Shown: piece by piece, positions 24,062 through 33,485 of the stretch
Layout of the letters: each line of letters starts with the position of its first letter
Numbering within the stretch: position 1 is the first letter of the stretch
NCBI GenBank assembly: GCA_965207385.1
Contig: CBDBLZ010000021.1
Location: 372,001 to 436,000 of the forward strand
Direction of reading: 5' to 3'
From: CAZXEU01 sp965207385
Lineage (GTDB): Bacteria; Bacteroidota; Rhodothermia; Rhodothermales; Bin80
DNA length: 64,000 bases
The notes under the pieces: model-generated
Database searches by the model: none
Seen by the model: only the letters and a program-made list of their open reading frames with translations
What the model was told of the DNA's origin: nothing
Program-made: the position numbers and the translations under genes

Positions 24062-26248
24062 ATGAACAACGACGGCAAATGCCCCGCAACCGGCAGATCC
24101 CACAGGATTATGGGAACCAGCGCCAACCAGCGCTGGTGGCCGAACCAGCTGAATCTGAAGATACTTGACCAGAATTCCCCGGGGTCAAATCCGCTCGGAG
24201 CGGACTTCAATTACGCTGAGGAATTCAAGAAGCTGGACCTGGAGGAACTAAGAGCCGAAGTGTACGCCGTGATGACGAATTCGCAAGACTGGTGGCCCGC
24301 CGACTACGGTCATTACGGCCCCCTGTTTATTCGCATGGCATGGCACAGCGCAGGGACATACCGTGTCGGCGACGGGCGTGGCGGCGCATCATCCGGTACC
24401 CTGCGCTTTGCACCGCTGAACAGTTGGCCGGACAATGCTAACCTTGACAAGGCGCGCCGGCTGCTGTGGCCCATAAAGCAAAAGTATGGCCGCAAGATTT
24501 CGTGGGCCGACCTCATGATCTTCACGGGCAATTGTGCGCTGGAATCCATGGGCCTCAAGACGCTTGGATTTGCCGGTGGGCGTGAAGATGTCTGGGAGCC
24601 GGAGGAGGACATCTACTGGGGGCCGGAAACGGTGTGGCTGGCAGACGAACGGTACTCTGGTGACCGGCAGCTGGAGCATCCGCTGGGCGCCGTTCAGATG
24701 GGACTCATATACGTTAATCCCGAGGGACCCAATGGCAAGCCGGACCCTCTGGCTGCCGCCCGTGACATTCGCGAGACATTTGCGCGCATGGCCATGAATG
24801 ACGAAGAGACGGTCGCACTCATTGCCGGCGGGCACACGTTCGGCAAAACGCACGGCGCAGCGCCGGCCGGCGAATTTGTGGGGCCTGAGCCCGAAGGCGC
24901 TGCCATCGAGGAGCAGGGCCTGGGCTGGCAGAACCGGTATGGGGAAGGCAAAGGGAGCGATACGATAACGAGCGGGCTGGAAGGTGCCTGGACCTCAGAG
25001 CCGGCGAAGTGGGACAATGCCTTCTTTGAGAATCTGTTCGGATACGAATGGAAGCAGGCAAGGAGCCCGGGCGGAGCGGCGCAATGGATCCCGGTTGACA
25101 CGTCCGCGAACGGGACTGTGCCGGATGCGCATGATGACACGAAAAGGCATGCGCCCGTGATGTTGACAACGGATCTGGCGATGCGCGTGGACCCGGTGTA
25201 TGCCCCGATATCCCGGCGATTTCACGCTAATCCTGACAAGTTTGCGGGCGCCTTTGCCAGAGCGTGGTTCAAGCTTACCCATCGGGACATGGGCCCGCTC
25301 AGCCGGTATCTCGGGCCGCTGGTGCCCGCGGAGCAGCAGATATGGCAGGATCCGGTCCCGGAGGCCACCCATGAACTGGTGGACGCGCAGGATATTGACG
25401 CCCTCAAGGGCAGTATCCTGGCGTCCGGCCTATCAATAGCAGAGCTGGTTAGGACCGCCTGGGCTTCGGCGGCCACGTTCCGTGGTACGGACAAGCGCGG
25501 CGGAGCCAACGGCGCTCGCATTCGCCTGGCCCCGCAAAGGGACTGGAAGGTCAACAATCCCTCCGAACTTGAGAGAACCCTCCGCAAATTGCAGGAAATC
25601 CAGGCGCAATTCTGCGTGGAGAGCCGCAAGTCGGTCTCCCTGGCGGATGTAATCGTACTGGCGGGCTGTGCCGCGGTCGAGAAAGCCGCAGCTCGCGCGG
25701 GGCATGATGTCCATGTGCCCTTTTCGCCGGGTCGCACGGATGCAGCGCAGGAAGCGACCGATGTGGATTCGTTTGACGTACTGGAGCCCGCGGCGGATGG
25801 ATTCCGCAACTATGTCAAGCCGGCTCTGGCGGAGTCTGCCTGCGAATTGCTGATAGACCGGGCGCACATGCTGACCCTGACCCCTGTCGAAATGACGGTG
25901 CTGCTTGGTGGTTTGCGCGCTCTGAACGCGAACAGTGCCGGCTCGAGCCTGGGAGTATTTACGGAGCGGCCGGAGCTGCTGACGCGCGACTTCTTTGTCA
26001 ACCTGCTTGACATGAACACGACATGGCAGGCCTCATCCACGGCCGAGGGCGTATTCGAGGGGCGAGATCACAATACAGGCGAGCTGAAATGGCAAGGCAC
26101 GGCAGTCGATCTCGTATTCGGCTCGAACTCGCAGCTGCGGGCCATAGCGGAGGTGTTTGCCTCAGACGATGCCGAAGCAGCGTTTGTGCAGCAGTTCGTG
26201 GATGCCTGGGCGAAGGTCATGGACCTCGACCGCTTCGATCTTCGCTAG
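24062..26248 (+). CDS. katG: Catalase-peroxidase
   Basis: 728 residues, the normal KatG length with both tandem peroxidase domains. The distal haem side has R91, W94 and H95 (RMAWHSAGTYR). The Met-Tyr-Trp adduct residues are W94, Y217 (MGLIYVNPEGP) and M243 (ARMAMNDEET), which give catalase activity. The proximal haem ligand is H258 in AGGHTFGKTHG. The C-terminal domain keeps RGTDKRGGANGARIRLAPQ. A cytoplasmic enzyme removing hydrogen peroxide. No OxyR-like gene is adjacent. Confidence 0.97.
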   Translation: MNNDGKCPATGRSHRIMGTSANQRWWPNQLNLKILDQNSPGSNPLGADFNYAEEFKKLDLEELRAEVYAVMTNSQDWWPADYGHYGPLFIRMAWHSAGTYRVGDGRGGASSGTLRFAPLNSWPDNANLDKARRLLWPIKQKYGRKISWADLMIFTGNCALESMGLKTLGFAGGREDVWEPEEDIYWGPETVWLADERYSGDRQLEHPLGAVQMGLIYVNPEGPNGKPDPLAAARDIRETFARMAMNDEETVALIAGGHTFGKTHGAAPAGEFVGPEPEGAAIEEQGLGWQNRYGEGKGSDTITSGLEGAWTSEPAKWDNAFFENLFGYEWKQARSPGGAAQWIPVDTSANGTVPDAHDDTKRHAPVMLTTDLAMRVDPVYAPISRRFHANPDKFAGAFARAWFKLTHRDMGPLSRYLGPLVPAEQQIWQDPVPEATHELVDAQDIDALKGSILASGLSIAELVRTAWASAATFRGTDKRGGANGARIRLAPQRDWKVNNPSELERTLRKLQEIQAQFCVESRKSVSLADVIVLAGCAAVEKAAARAGHDVHVPFSPGRTDAAQEATDVDSFDVLEPAADGFRNYVKPALAESACELLIDRAHMLTLTPVEMTVLLGGLRALNANSAGSSLGVFTERPELLTRDFFVNLLDMNTTWQASSTAEGVFEGRDHNTGELKWQGTAVDLVFGSNSQLRAIAEVFASDDAEAAFVQQFVDAWAKVMDLDRFDLR

Positions 26249-26385
26249 CACGCGAGGGGTGGCAGCCGCCTGAGGCCAGACGGCGCAGCCTAGTCCCTGG
26301 ACATCCCGGCACCGTACCATTTCTGGGCTGGCTTCCGCTCCAGCCGCGTTGCGCACCTGTGGGACAGTGCGAATTGGAGGTACGT

Positions 26386-27414
26386 CTACGGCGTGAACTC
26401 GAACACCGTGCCCAGCGTGTCCCCGATCGCAAAGAGGTAGTTGCCCGCCACATCCAGGTCCCTCCATCGGCCGGGGACCTCAAACGAGTAGGTGTAAGAT
26501 CCGTCGCGCGCGCCAAAAACATCTACAATCGTAGCTCCCATTTCGGCCGAAAGGACGCGGGAATCCACATACAGCATTCCTTCGGAATAAGCCAGGATGT
26601 ACTTCGCAAAAGTCCTCGATTTGAACCGCATGACCGACCCACCCATGATTTCCAGGGTCTCAAAGACGGGAGGCTCCACCTGGTCCAAGGTCTCCCGGGC
26701 ATACACGACATCGCCCGAAGCGGTAAATCGGGCAATGAATCCGAAATGGGTAGGGCTGTAGACCAGGTCGCTGCCGACCGCCACAATTTCGCCGCCAAGG
26801 CCAAGCGGCTCCAGATCCGACGTACCAAAAGTTTCGAGCGGCTGGCCCCATTGCCCGGTTGTGCCAAACATACCACCATTCCGAGCAAGACTGCTCGCCA
26901 TGAAGTAGTAGCGACCTCCATCCGCTATGGCCATACGAAATGGTTGAAAGTCCAGTTTGAACGTTTCGAGCAATGCTCCATCCGGCCCAAACCTCGCTAT
27001 TGAGCTCAGGACCGCATCAGGCACCTCGACACCGCCTGTCGCGCCAATCGAAGGGCGCATTGGATTGGTGAATTCACCCGGTCCTGCTCCTTCTCCATGG
27101 CCAAAGGTACGGACGAACTCGCCTGAACCGTCAAACTGCTTAACCATCATGTCGCCATAGTCCAGAATATAGCTGCCGCCATTGGAGCTCCCGACGATGC
27201 TGGATGGCTGGTAGAGAATTTGCTCTTCCGAAGCACCCAGTACGGCTACGGCTTCGAGCCCAACCTCTCGCCACTCGCGATCGGTAATCTCCTGCTCGTA
27301 GATGGGATATGGAAAGCCCTCAATCTGGCTAAGCACAAGGTTTGTTTCCTGCCGCTCTGAGCCGCCACACGCGGCCAGAGCTACAAGGACTACGCACGCA
27401 TATCTGTCTGGCAT
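26386..27414 (-). CDS. Six-bladed beta-propeller lipoprotein (core paralogue)
   Basis: 342 residues from the ATG at 27414, with GGAG upstream. The signal peptide ends in the canonical lipobox VALAAC, so it is lipidated at Cys16. Blade repeats such as GGSYILDYGDMMVKQFDGSG, then FVRTFGHGEGAGPGEF align with those of 6376-7413 over most of the length. It has no peptide or thioredoxin neighbour here. Surface or periplasmic ligand binding is likely; the ligand is unknown. Confidence 0.75.
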   Translation of the reverse strand: MPDRYACVVLVALAACGGSERQETNLVLSQIEGFPYPIYEQEITDREWREVGLEAVAVLGASEEQILYQPSSIVGSSNGGSYILDYGDMMVKQFDGSGEFVRTFGHGEGAGPGEFTNPMRPSIGATGGVEVPDAVLSSIARFGPDGALLETFKLDFQPFRMAIADGGRYYFMASSLARNGGMFGTTGQWGQPLETFGTSDLEPLGLGGEIVAVGSDLVYSPTHFGFIARFTASGDVVYARETLDQVEPPVFETLEIMGGSVMRFKSRTFAKYILAYSEGMLYVDSRVLSAEMGATIVDVFGARDGSYTYSFEVPGRWRDLDVAGNYLFAIGDTLGTVFEFTP

Positions 27415-27642
27415 ATTCGGGACTCCGCGATGGCTCAAAATGAAGTTAGGGACCAGGAATCTCATCCGTCTCGAAAGACCCGAGGCTGGCGTGCTCGGAA
27501 GACGCGGCACGCGCGTCCCCTTTTGGCGCAGCGACAAGGCCTGGAATCCGCCTGGCAGTCAAACGGGCCGGCAATCGAGATATTGTCAGGAACCCGCGTC
27601 ATGCCGACGCCCGGCTGGGAACGCGGCCAGCGTAAGTTCAAG

Positions 27643-28497
27643 TCAGGTCTCCTCCTCCTGTGACCACAGGGCACGCCCCGCAGCCTCCAGCGAACCGAAC
27701 CAGCTCACACTCCACAATGCGCCCAGCATGAGAAGCACTTGCTGCAACAGGAACAGCGCAACAACGGCGCCGCTTCCGCCTGCTGCGAACTGCAACTCCG
27801 CCAGGAACGAGAGCGAGAGGCAGAACAGACCGAAGAGCTTCCAGACTCCGTAGACGAAGAGCAATTGTGGCTGCCGCATAATTCCCTCGAATCCGGCCCT
27901 GATCGAAGAGAGCGAGGAAGCGTCCGCCGTGGCTATGACGGCCCGCGAAACAGATCGCAGCATGTCAATTCCGACCAGTAGCGCAAGAAGTGACAGAGGC
28001 AGGCAGACCACTACGATCCAGTACGCCGCCACGGGATCCGAGGACGCCCTGGCGATGCCGACTGCCAGCATCAGCAAAACGGCGCCCAGTACCACTGAAA
28101 GCGCCGCGAAAAGCATGCCAACCAGGACGCTGCGAAGACCGAAGCGCATGGCCCCTCGCCAGAAGGAATTGCCCCTTTCGATTCCTAGAGCATGCACCAA
28201 TCCCACACCCTTGGCCGCCTTCCACAGCATGACAATTGGAACGAACCACAGAAGATGAAGGAAACTGCGTGCGAGTGATCGGGCTTCCTCGCCCAGAATG
28301 TCCGCCCACAGCACGATGTCGGAGCCCGCGACCAGGTCGGTGCCAAAGCCCGTCGGGCCCACAATCGATCCCAGGGAGCGGGCAATCGGCGCAGCGAGCA
28401 CCGTCGCAAACGCCAGCTGGACGCCATAAACCAGGAAAACGAGGTCTAAGCGACGCAGGGCGCTGCCAAATCCGGCTCGCATCAAGCTCCCGGCCAT
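27643..28497 (-). CDS. Multi-pass membrane protein coupled to an M1 peptidase
   Basis: 284 residues with about six hydrophobic segments (e.g. SVLVGMLFAALSVVLGAVLL, then YWIVVVCLPLSLLALLVGID). The start ATG at 28497 overlaps the TGA of the M1 peptidase gene (TGATG), so the two are translationally coupled. No transporter family signature is visible. It may anchor or assist the exported peptidase, or be an unrelated DUF-type membrane protein. Confidence 0.65.
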   Translation of the reverse strand: MAGSLMRAGFGSALRRLDLVFLVYGVQLAFATVLAAPIARSLGSIVGPTGFGTDLVAGSDIVLWADILGEEARSLARSFLHLLWFVPIVMLWKAAKGVGLVHALGIERGNSFWRGAMRFGLRSVLVGMLFAALSVVLGAVLLMLAVGIARASSDPVAAYWIVVVCLPLSLLALLVGIDMLRSVSRAVIATADASSLSSIRAGFEGIMRQPQLLFVYGVWKLFGLFCLSLSFLAELQFAAGGSGAVVALFLLQQVLLMLGALWSVSWFGSLEAAGRALWSQEEET

Positions 28498-30383
28498 CAG
28501 AGCCCCGCGACCGATACGAGCCGCTGAATCCAGACCGCAAGCGTGGTCCATGCCTTCAGCTCGAAAGGATCGCTGCCCCCGGACCTCAGCCGGTTGTTCA
28601 GCCGGTTTGCGTCCAGCCAGACCTCGTTCTCCGGATCCAGGAAGACCTCTGCTACAGGCCGCTCGAATTCCATCACATGCTCGGCTGCATCCCCGTCCCA
28701 GAGGTGATCCTCCATACCACCGTCCGCAAACCGTACGCGAACCGTTTGCGGGAATACGCCGTCGCCCAGGCGGCGCAACCGCGCCCTCGCGCGACCCTCG
28801 CCGCGCGCCTCAATCGCATCGACCGCGTAGTCCACAACGGCACTGCCGAAAACGTACTGGGAAAAGAACCAGTCCAGATCCTCGCCCGAGACCTCTTCGG
28901 CCACGATCTGAAAGTCCCTGGCGGTCGGATGCCGATAGCGCCACCGGTCGAAGTATGTCCTGAAGACGTCCCGGGTCGTGGGCCATCCGAGATAGCCCTC
29001 CAAAGTCCGCAGAACGGTCGCCGCCTTCGAATACGAAGCCATTCCGTAGTCCGCTCCGCTCGAATACTGCCAGGAATTGGTCTGCAATACCGCCCGGCTC
29101 GGCTCGGGCTTCGCGTAATTCAGGCGGTGCATCACGGCATCATCCAGGCGCAAGCTGGGAATCGCCAACAGGCTGCCCGGGCCGTAGGCTGCGTCCATGA
29201 TCTTTGCCTCGAAGTAGGAGGTCATGCCCTCATCCAGCCAGGCCTCCTCAAACTCGTTGGAGGCCAGCAGCCCGTAGAAATACTGATGGCCGAATTCGTG
29301 GACGGTTACGACCTCTGGCAGGCGAACCCACGCCGGCATCCCGTAGGTCGTTCCGCAGGTGATCAGCATGGGATACTCCATGCCGTTGGCACCGCCCAGT
29401 CCATCCACCAGGGTGAGCTTCGCATACGGATACGGACCGAGGATGTCATCGAATGCAGCAAGTGCGGCTTTGGCAGCCCTGAAGTGACGGCGTGCCTGCC
29501 CTTTGTGCTCCGGCTGCAGCAACAGCCTGAGCGTTACGTGCTCCCAAACGTCCTCAAGGGCAATGAATGCCGGGCTCGCTGTCCAGGCAAAGTCGTGCAC
29601 ATCCTGGGCGAAGTACCGGAGCCGCTTTCTTGCGCCCTGCTCCCGCCGTTCCATCCGCACTCCCGTTGCACCGACCACGAATGCTGCGGGAACATCAATC
29701 GTCACTTCATAGGTGCCGAAGTCGGCATAGAACTCACTGTTGGCGTGAAACTGGTGCGTATTCCACCTGCCGCGGGGTGCATCCTCCGGCACGTACCTCT
29801 GGCCCGGCACCTCGTACACACCGAGCTTCGGAAACCATTGCGCCACCATGAAGAACAGGCTTCCGTCGGGCTTCTCCTTGTAGCCGGTCCGCGCCACGAT
29901 TTCAGGCAGCCGGGCCAGAAAGTGTACGGAGACCCTTACCTCCGCCCCCGGCATCACCGGTGCCGGCAGCCGCACGAAGGCGACCGTGCTGTCATCCGTA
30001 TTCCGGTCATCGGGCTGGAAGTACACAAGGCGGTCAGTAAGGTCCAGCTGGCCGTCGTGCGTCAGAACGGAAAGTCGCTCAATGTCCATACCACCGGGCG
30101 TGCCTCCCGACACAAAGCCGCGATGGCGCCCACCACTCTCCCGCATAAAGGTGGACCTGCTGCTGCGAAATGCATTCAGGTACAAATGGAACTGCAAGGT
30201 GTCCACCGGCACAGAATCAGGATTGCGCCAGGTAATCTGTGCCTGGCCGCGTATCGCTCGGCGATCTTCATCCAGCACAGCGTCCAGTTCATACGCCACG
30301 CGGTTTTCACTCCTGGGCGCGTCGTAAGTGGTAGGATGCTGCGCAAGTGACGGAGGAGGAGCCAGCGTCAGCATGGCCTGCAC
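28497..30383 (-). CDS. M1-family zinc aminopeptidase, exported
   Basis: 628 residues. The beta-sheet N-domain (YELDAVLDEDRRAIRGQAQI) leads to the substrate loop GGANGMEYPML, a variant of GAMEN, and the zinc site VTVHEFGHQYFYGLLASNEF with the third ligand Glu in EEAWLDEGMTSYFE. The called GTG start lies inside a hydrophobic stretch (upstream codons also encode LSVCCVQ), so the real signal peptide may start slightly earlier; SLAQ is a likely cleavage region. It removes N-terminal residues from peptides in the envelope. The membrane-protein gene overlaps its stop. Confidence 0.85.
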   Translation of the reverse strand: MQAMLTLAPPPSLAQHPTTYDAPRSENRVAYELDAVLDEDRRAIRGQAQITWRNPDSVPVDTLQFHLYLNAFRSSRSTFMRESGGRHRGFVSGGTPGGMDIERLSVLTHDGQLDLTDRLVYFQPDDRNTDDSTVAFVRLPAPVMPGAEVRVSVHFLARLPEIVARTGYKEKPDGSLFFMVAQWFPKLGVYEVPGQRYVPEDAPRGRWNTHQFHANSEFYADFGTYEVTIDVPAAFVVGATGVRMERREQGARKRLRYFAQDVHDFAWTASPAFIALEDVWEHVTLRLLLQPEHKGQARRHFRAAKAALAAFDDILGPYPYAKLTLVDGLGGANGMEYPMLITCGTTYGMPAWVRLPEVVTVHEFGHQYFYGLLASNEFEEAWLDEGMTSYFEAKIMDAAYGPGSLLAIPSLRLDDAVMHRLNYAKPEPSRAVLQTNSWQYSSGADYGMASYSKAATVLRTLEGYLGWPTTRDVFRTYFDRWRYRHPTARDFQIVAEEVSGEDLDWFFSQYVFGSAVVDYAVDAIEARGEGRARARLRRLGDGVFPQTVRVRFADGGMEDHLWDGDAAEHVMEFERPVAEVFLDPENEVWLDANRLNNRLRSGGSDPFELKAWTTLAVWIQRLVSVAGL

Positions 30384-30469
30384 ACAGCAGACAGACAGAC
30401 AATGAATGAAACCTGCGCGGAGAACACCTGCTGGCTTGGGCGTTGAATTGCTATCCAGGTCTTGCTCTC

Positions 30470-30733
30470 ATGAAGAGTTTTGAGGAGCTATTTGCCGAGC
30501 TTGAAGAGAAAGTGGCCGCCCGGCATCCGGCATCCGGCACCGTTAGGGCTGTCTCTGCTGGCACCCACAGTATTGGAAAAAAGATCCTTGAGGAAGCCGG
30601 GGAGGTGTGGATGGCTGCCGAGCATGAAGGGCCTCGCCGGACGGCTGAAGAAATTGCCCAGTTGCTCTACCACGTCCAGGTCCTGATGCTTGCCTGCGAC
30701 TTGAGTCTCGAAGACATATACGCCCACCTTTGA
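30470..30733 (+). CDS. hisE: Phosphoribosyl-ATP pyrophosphatase
   Basis: 87 residues. FEELFAELEEKVAARHP, then KKILEEAGEVWMAAEHEG and EEIAQLLYHVQVLMLA match the all-alpha MazG-like HisE, with the Glu-rich metal site (EEAGE...E). It carries out the second step of histidine synthesis, PR-ATP to PR-AMP. It is a stand-alone HisE, not fused to HisI. Its TGA overlaps the ATG of hisG (TGATG). The ATG at 30470 matches the family start; a TTG at 30443 is an alternative. Confidence 0.93.
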   Translation: MKSFEELFAELEEKVAARHPASGTVRAVSAGTHSIGKKILEEAGEVWMAAEHEGPRRTAEEIAQLLYHVQVLMLACDLSLEDIYAHL

Positions 30734-31575
30734 TGCTGCAAATAGCGCTTCCCAACAAGGGCAAGCTGGCGAGCGGATCCGTTGAACTGTTGCAGGCAGC
30801 CGGATACCATTGCAGTCGCGCCGGCCGCGAGCTTTCGGTGCGCGACGCCGCGCACGGCGTCGCATTCTATTTTCTGCGTCCGAGAGATGTCGCCGTCTAT
30901 GTCAGCAATGGTGTTCTTGACTTGGGCATCACCGGAAGAGACATGCTCGTCGACAGCTGCAAGAATCTGGTCGAGCTCCTTGCGCTCGGCTACGGAAGGG
31001 CGCGTTTCCATTACGCGTTGCCGACGGATGCCCGCGGCACCTCGCTTGAGGGCTTGCGCATTGCAACGTCGTATCCGGATCTGGTAGCGCGGGACTTGGC
31101 CGCGCGCGGAATCAACGCGGTCCTCGTGCCGCTAGACGGCGCCGTGGAGGTGTCCATCCAGTTGGGCGTCGCGGACGCCGTTGCCGACGTCGTGCAGACC
31201 GGACAGACCCTTGCCGATGCCGGGCTGGTAACCGCAGGACCGCCGATTCTGGAAACCGAGGCCATCCTGGTAGCGCGCGAACCGGTCGGAAAGCTCGGTC
31301 ACGCTGCCCGGCGACTTGCCGAACGGCTGCGTGGCATCGTTCTGGCAAGGGAGTTTGTCATGGTCGAATACGACTGTCCGAAAGAGCACCTCGATGCCGC
31401 CTGCGCCATTACTCCGGGAATAGAATCACCGACGCTTGCGCCGCTGAGCAAGTCCGGATGGGTTGCCGTAAAGGCCATGGCTCGCTGGAAGGAGGCCAAC
31501 CATATCATGGATGCGCTGGCAGAACTTGGTGCAAAGGGAATCCTGATCACCGAAATACGTACCTGCAGAATCTGA
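30733..31575 (+). CDS. hisG: ATP phosphoribosyltransferase (long form)
   Basis: 280 residues. MLQIALPNKGKL, then VSNGVLDLGITGRDML (PRPP/ATP-binding lobes), VSIQLGVADAVADVVQTGQT (P-loop-like phosphate site) and a C-terminal ACT-like regulatory domain (KSGWVAVKAMARWKEANHIM). The long form is hexameric and histidine-inhibited without HisZ. First enzyme of the histidine pathway. It is coupled to hisE; no other his genes are in the window, so the pathway is scattered in this genome. Confidence 0.95.
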   Translation: MLQIALPNKGKLASGSVELLQAAGYHCSRAGRELSVRDAAHGVAFYFLRPRDVAVYVSNGVLDLGITGRDMLVDSCKNLVELLALGYGRARFHYALPTDARGTSLEGLRIATSYPDLVARDLAARGINAVLVPLDGAVEVSIQLGVADAVADVVQTGQTLADAGLVTAGPPILETEAILVAREPVGKLGHAARRLAERLRGIVLAREFVMVEYDCPKEHLDAACAITPGIESPTLAPLSKSGWVAVKAMARWKEANHIMDALAELGAKGILITEIRTCRI

Positions 31576-31582
31576 CTCCCGC

Positions 31583-32437
31583 ATGCGGCTTCTATTGCCG
31601 GGTATGCTTCTTCTGGCGTCGTGCAGTGAACCGACCCTCGATGCGCGGCTAAGCAGCATCATCGCGCGCCATGAAGGCGCTGTTGTCGCCGTATCGATTC
31701 GCGACAGGGATTTCGCGCTCGATTTGGGGGCCGACCGCCCCTTCCATGCTGCCAGCACCATGAAGGTGCCGGTCATGATCGAGCTTTTCCGGCGTCACGA
31801 AAGCGGCTTGTTGTCGCTGGACAGCACCGTCTTGGTCAGGAATTCTTTTCGCTCCATCGTGGACAGCTCCCTGTACAGTATTGAAGACGACTCCGACAAG
31901 GACATCTACCAGCAGCTCGGGGAGCGGATGACGATGCGCGATCTCATGCACCGCATGATGACCGTGTCCTCGAACCTTGCAACCAATCTGCTTATCGAGG
32001 AGCTGTCACCCGAGGCCGTCAGACGCACCGCGGCGGCGCTGGGCGCGCCGACCATGAACGTGCTGCGCGGGGTGGAAGACATCAAGGCGTTTGAACGCAA
32101 CCTCAGCAATACGACGACTTCGCGGGATCTGGCAGAGCTTCTCTACCGGCTGATGGTGCAAGAAGCGGTTTCCCCGGATGCCGACAGTGCGATGCTGGAA
32201 GTCATGGCTATGAACGTCTTCAACGACATGATCCCGGCCGGCTTGCCGGAAGATGTGAGGGTCGTCAACAAGACGGGCTGGATCACGGCTGTCCACCATG
32301 ACGCGGCAATCGTTTATCCGCCCAGGCTGGATCCGTATGTCCTGGTTATACTGACGGAGGGTTTGGAAGACAACCGGCAGTCGTCCGCGCTGGGCGCCGA
32401 GATCGCCCGTGCCGTTCACGAGGTACTTCGCCAGTAG
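31583..32437 (+). CDS. Class A beta-lactamase-like serine hydrolase, lipoprotein
   Basis: 284 residues. A lipobox (MLLLASC, Cys at 14) follows a short signal peptide. The serine hydrolase motifs are SxxK in HAASTMKVPVM, SxN in TVSSNLATN and KTG in VVNKTGWITAV. Class A enzymes also need an omega-loop Glu; a candidate Glu-rich segment (EDIKAFERN) lies before the expected region, so true beta-lactamase activity is uncertain and a carboxypeptidase or esterase role is possible. It begins 7 bases after hisG. Confidence 0.8.
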   Translation: MRLLLPGMLLLASCSEPTLDARLSSIIARHEGAVVAVSIRDRDFALDLGADRPFHAASTMKVPVMIELFRRHESGLLSLDSTVLVRNSFRSIVDSSLYSIEDDSDKDIYQQLGERMTMRDLMHRMMTVSSNLATNLLIEELSPEAVRRTAAALGAPTMNVLRGVEDIKAFERNLSNTTTSRDLAELLYRLMVQEAVSPDADSAMLEVMAMNVFNDMIPAGLPEDVRVVNKTGWITAVHHDAAIVYPPRLDPYVLVILTEGLEDNRQSSALGAEIARAVHEVLRQ

Positions 32438-32445
32438 GACTCGTT

Positions 32446-32649
32446 TCAGGATTCTTCCGAAGCAATGGCCTCCAGCGCCTCGATCCGGCTCCGCAACCTC
32501 TCCTGCTCTCGTGCCATCTCCTCAAGGCGCTCCTCAAGGCGCCGGTCCGTGCCCATCGAGCGAATGCGCAGATCTAGCTGGCGCCATACGACAAAAAGGG
32601 CACAGGCAGCCAGCACGCTCAGCGCGCCAATCAGGAGCAGCATGGGCAT
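32446..32649 (-). CDS. Small membrane protein with a coiled-coil tail
   Basis: 67 residues. One N-terminal transmembrane helix (MLLLIGALSVLAACALFVVW) is followed by a charged heptad-type helix (EERLEEMAREQERLRSRIEA). No enzyme motif. The convergent neighbour stops 8 bases away. The simple layout is common in envelope proteins; function unknown. Confidence 0.6.
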   Translation of the reverse strand: MPMLLLIGALSVLAACALFVVWRQLDLRIRSMGTDRRLEERLEEMAREQERLRSRIEALEAIASEES

Positions 32650-32716
32650 GGCAATTCCAGCACGAGGTGACTTGGAGCTCTTGGATCCAATATAGAATTC
32701 ACCGGGCGTACATAGT

Positions 32717-33448
32717 GTGAAGCTTCAACAGTGGATTCGGCATCTGGTGTCGCTGATTCGCGCCAGGCAGCGCCATGGCATAGAGCACCTTACGGGAGAA
32801 AGGGCAAGGAATGCCGAGCTCTTCGTACAGGCGCTGCGCCACAGTTCGCACCTGCAGGGAGAGCATCCAGCTGCGTCCAACGAGCGGCTGGAGTTCTTGG
32901 GCGATGCCGTGCTCAATCTCGTGGTTGCGGAATACCTGTATCAGGAATTCCCCCTGGAAATGGAGGGGTTCCTGACCAAGCTTCGCGCGAAGCTGGTCAG
33001 TGGGCAGGCCCTCGCCAGGCTAGCAGAAGAGCTTGAACTTGGATCGCTGATTGCCATGAGCGAGGACATGCTTATTTCCGGAGGGCGCCAGCATCACGGG
33101 GTGCTGGCGGACTGCCTCGAAGCCGTTATCGGTGCACTGTATCTTGACCGGGGACTTGCTGCAACGCGGCGCTTCATATACCGTACGATGCTTGCGAGAA
33201 CGGACCTTGAGCTGCTGGCGGCAACGACAGAAAACCACAAGAGCCGGCTCCTGGAATATGCGCAGGCCCGCGGATGGTCCCAGCCGAAGTACCACGTCGT
33301 ACGGGAAAGTGGGCCGGGGCACAGCCCCAGCTTCACCGTGGAGGTGGAAATCGGAGGTGCTCCGCTGGGACGAGGCGTGGGATCGAGCAAGAAAGCGGCC
33401 GAAAAGCGCGCGGCAAGGAGGGCACTGGAGCAACTTGGCAGTCCATAG
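32717..33448 (+). CDS. rnc: Ribonuclease III
   Basis: 243 residues. The signature NERLEFLGDAVLNLVVAEYL holds the catalytic Glu/Asp pair, with the second metal-binding set in LADCLEAVIGALYLD. The C-terminal dsRNA-binding domain is complete (HKSRLLEYAQARGW, then GVGSSKKAAEKRAARRAL). It cleaves double-stranded RNA in rRNA processing. The start is a GTG; no better ATG is nearby. It is followed 37 bases later by gcvP. Confidence 0.95.
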   Translation: MKLQQWIRHLVSLIRARQRHGIEHLTGERARNAELFVQALRHSSHLQGEHPAASNERLEFLGDAVLNLVVAEYLYQEFPLEMEGFLTKLRAKLVSGQALARLAEELELGSLIAMSEDMLISGGRQHHGVLADCLEAVIGALYLDRGLAATRRFIYRTMLARTDLELLAATTENHKSRLLEYAQARGWSQPKYHVVRESGPGHSPSFTVEVEIGGAPLGRGVGSSKKAAEKRAARRALEQLGSP

Positions 33449-33485
33449 GACTAACCTGTAGAGACGCAATGACGAGCCTGTATAC

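Noticed and set aside
23229..24089. Minus-strand frames before katG
   Set aside because: Arg/Ala/Pro-rich, no start signals and no motifs; judged by-products of GC content.
28236..30350. 704-codon plus-strand frame opposite the M1 peptidase
   Set aside because: It is the antisense shadow of a gene with intact HExxH and GAMEN-like motifs; composition is not protein-like.
33449..33485. Glycine riboswitch before gcvP
   Set aside because: The gap is only 37 bases, too short for the aptamer.
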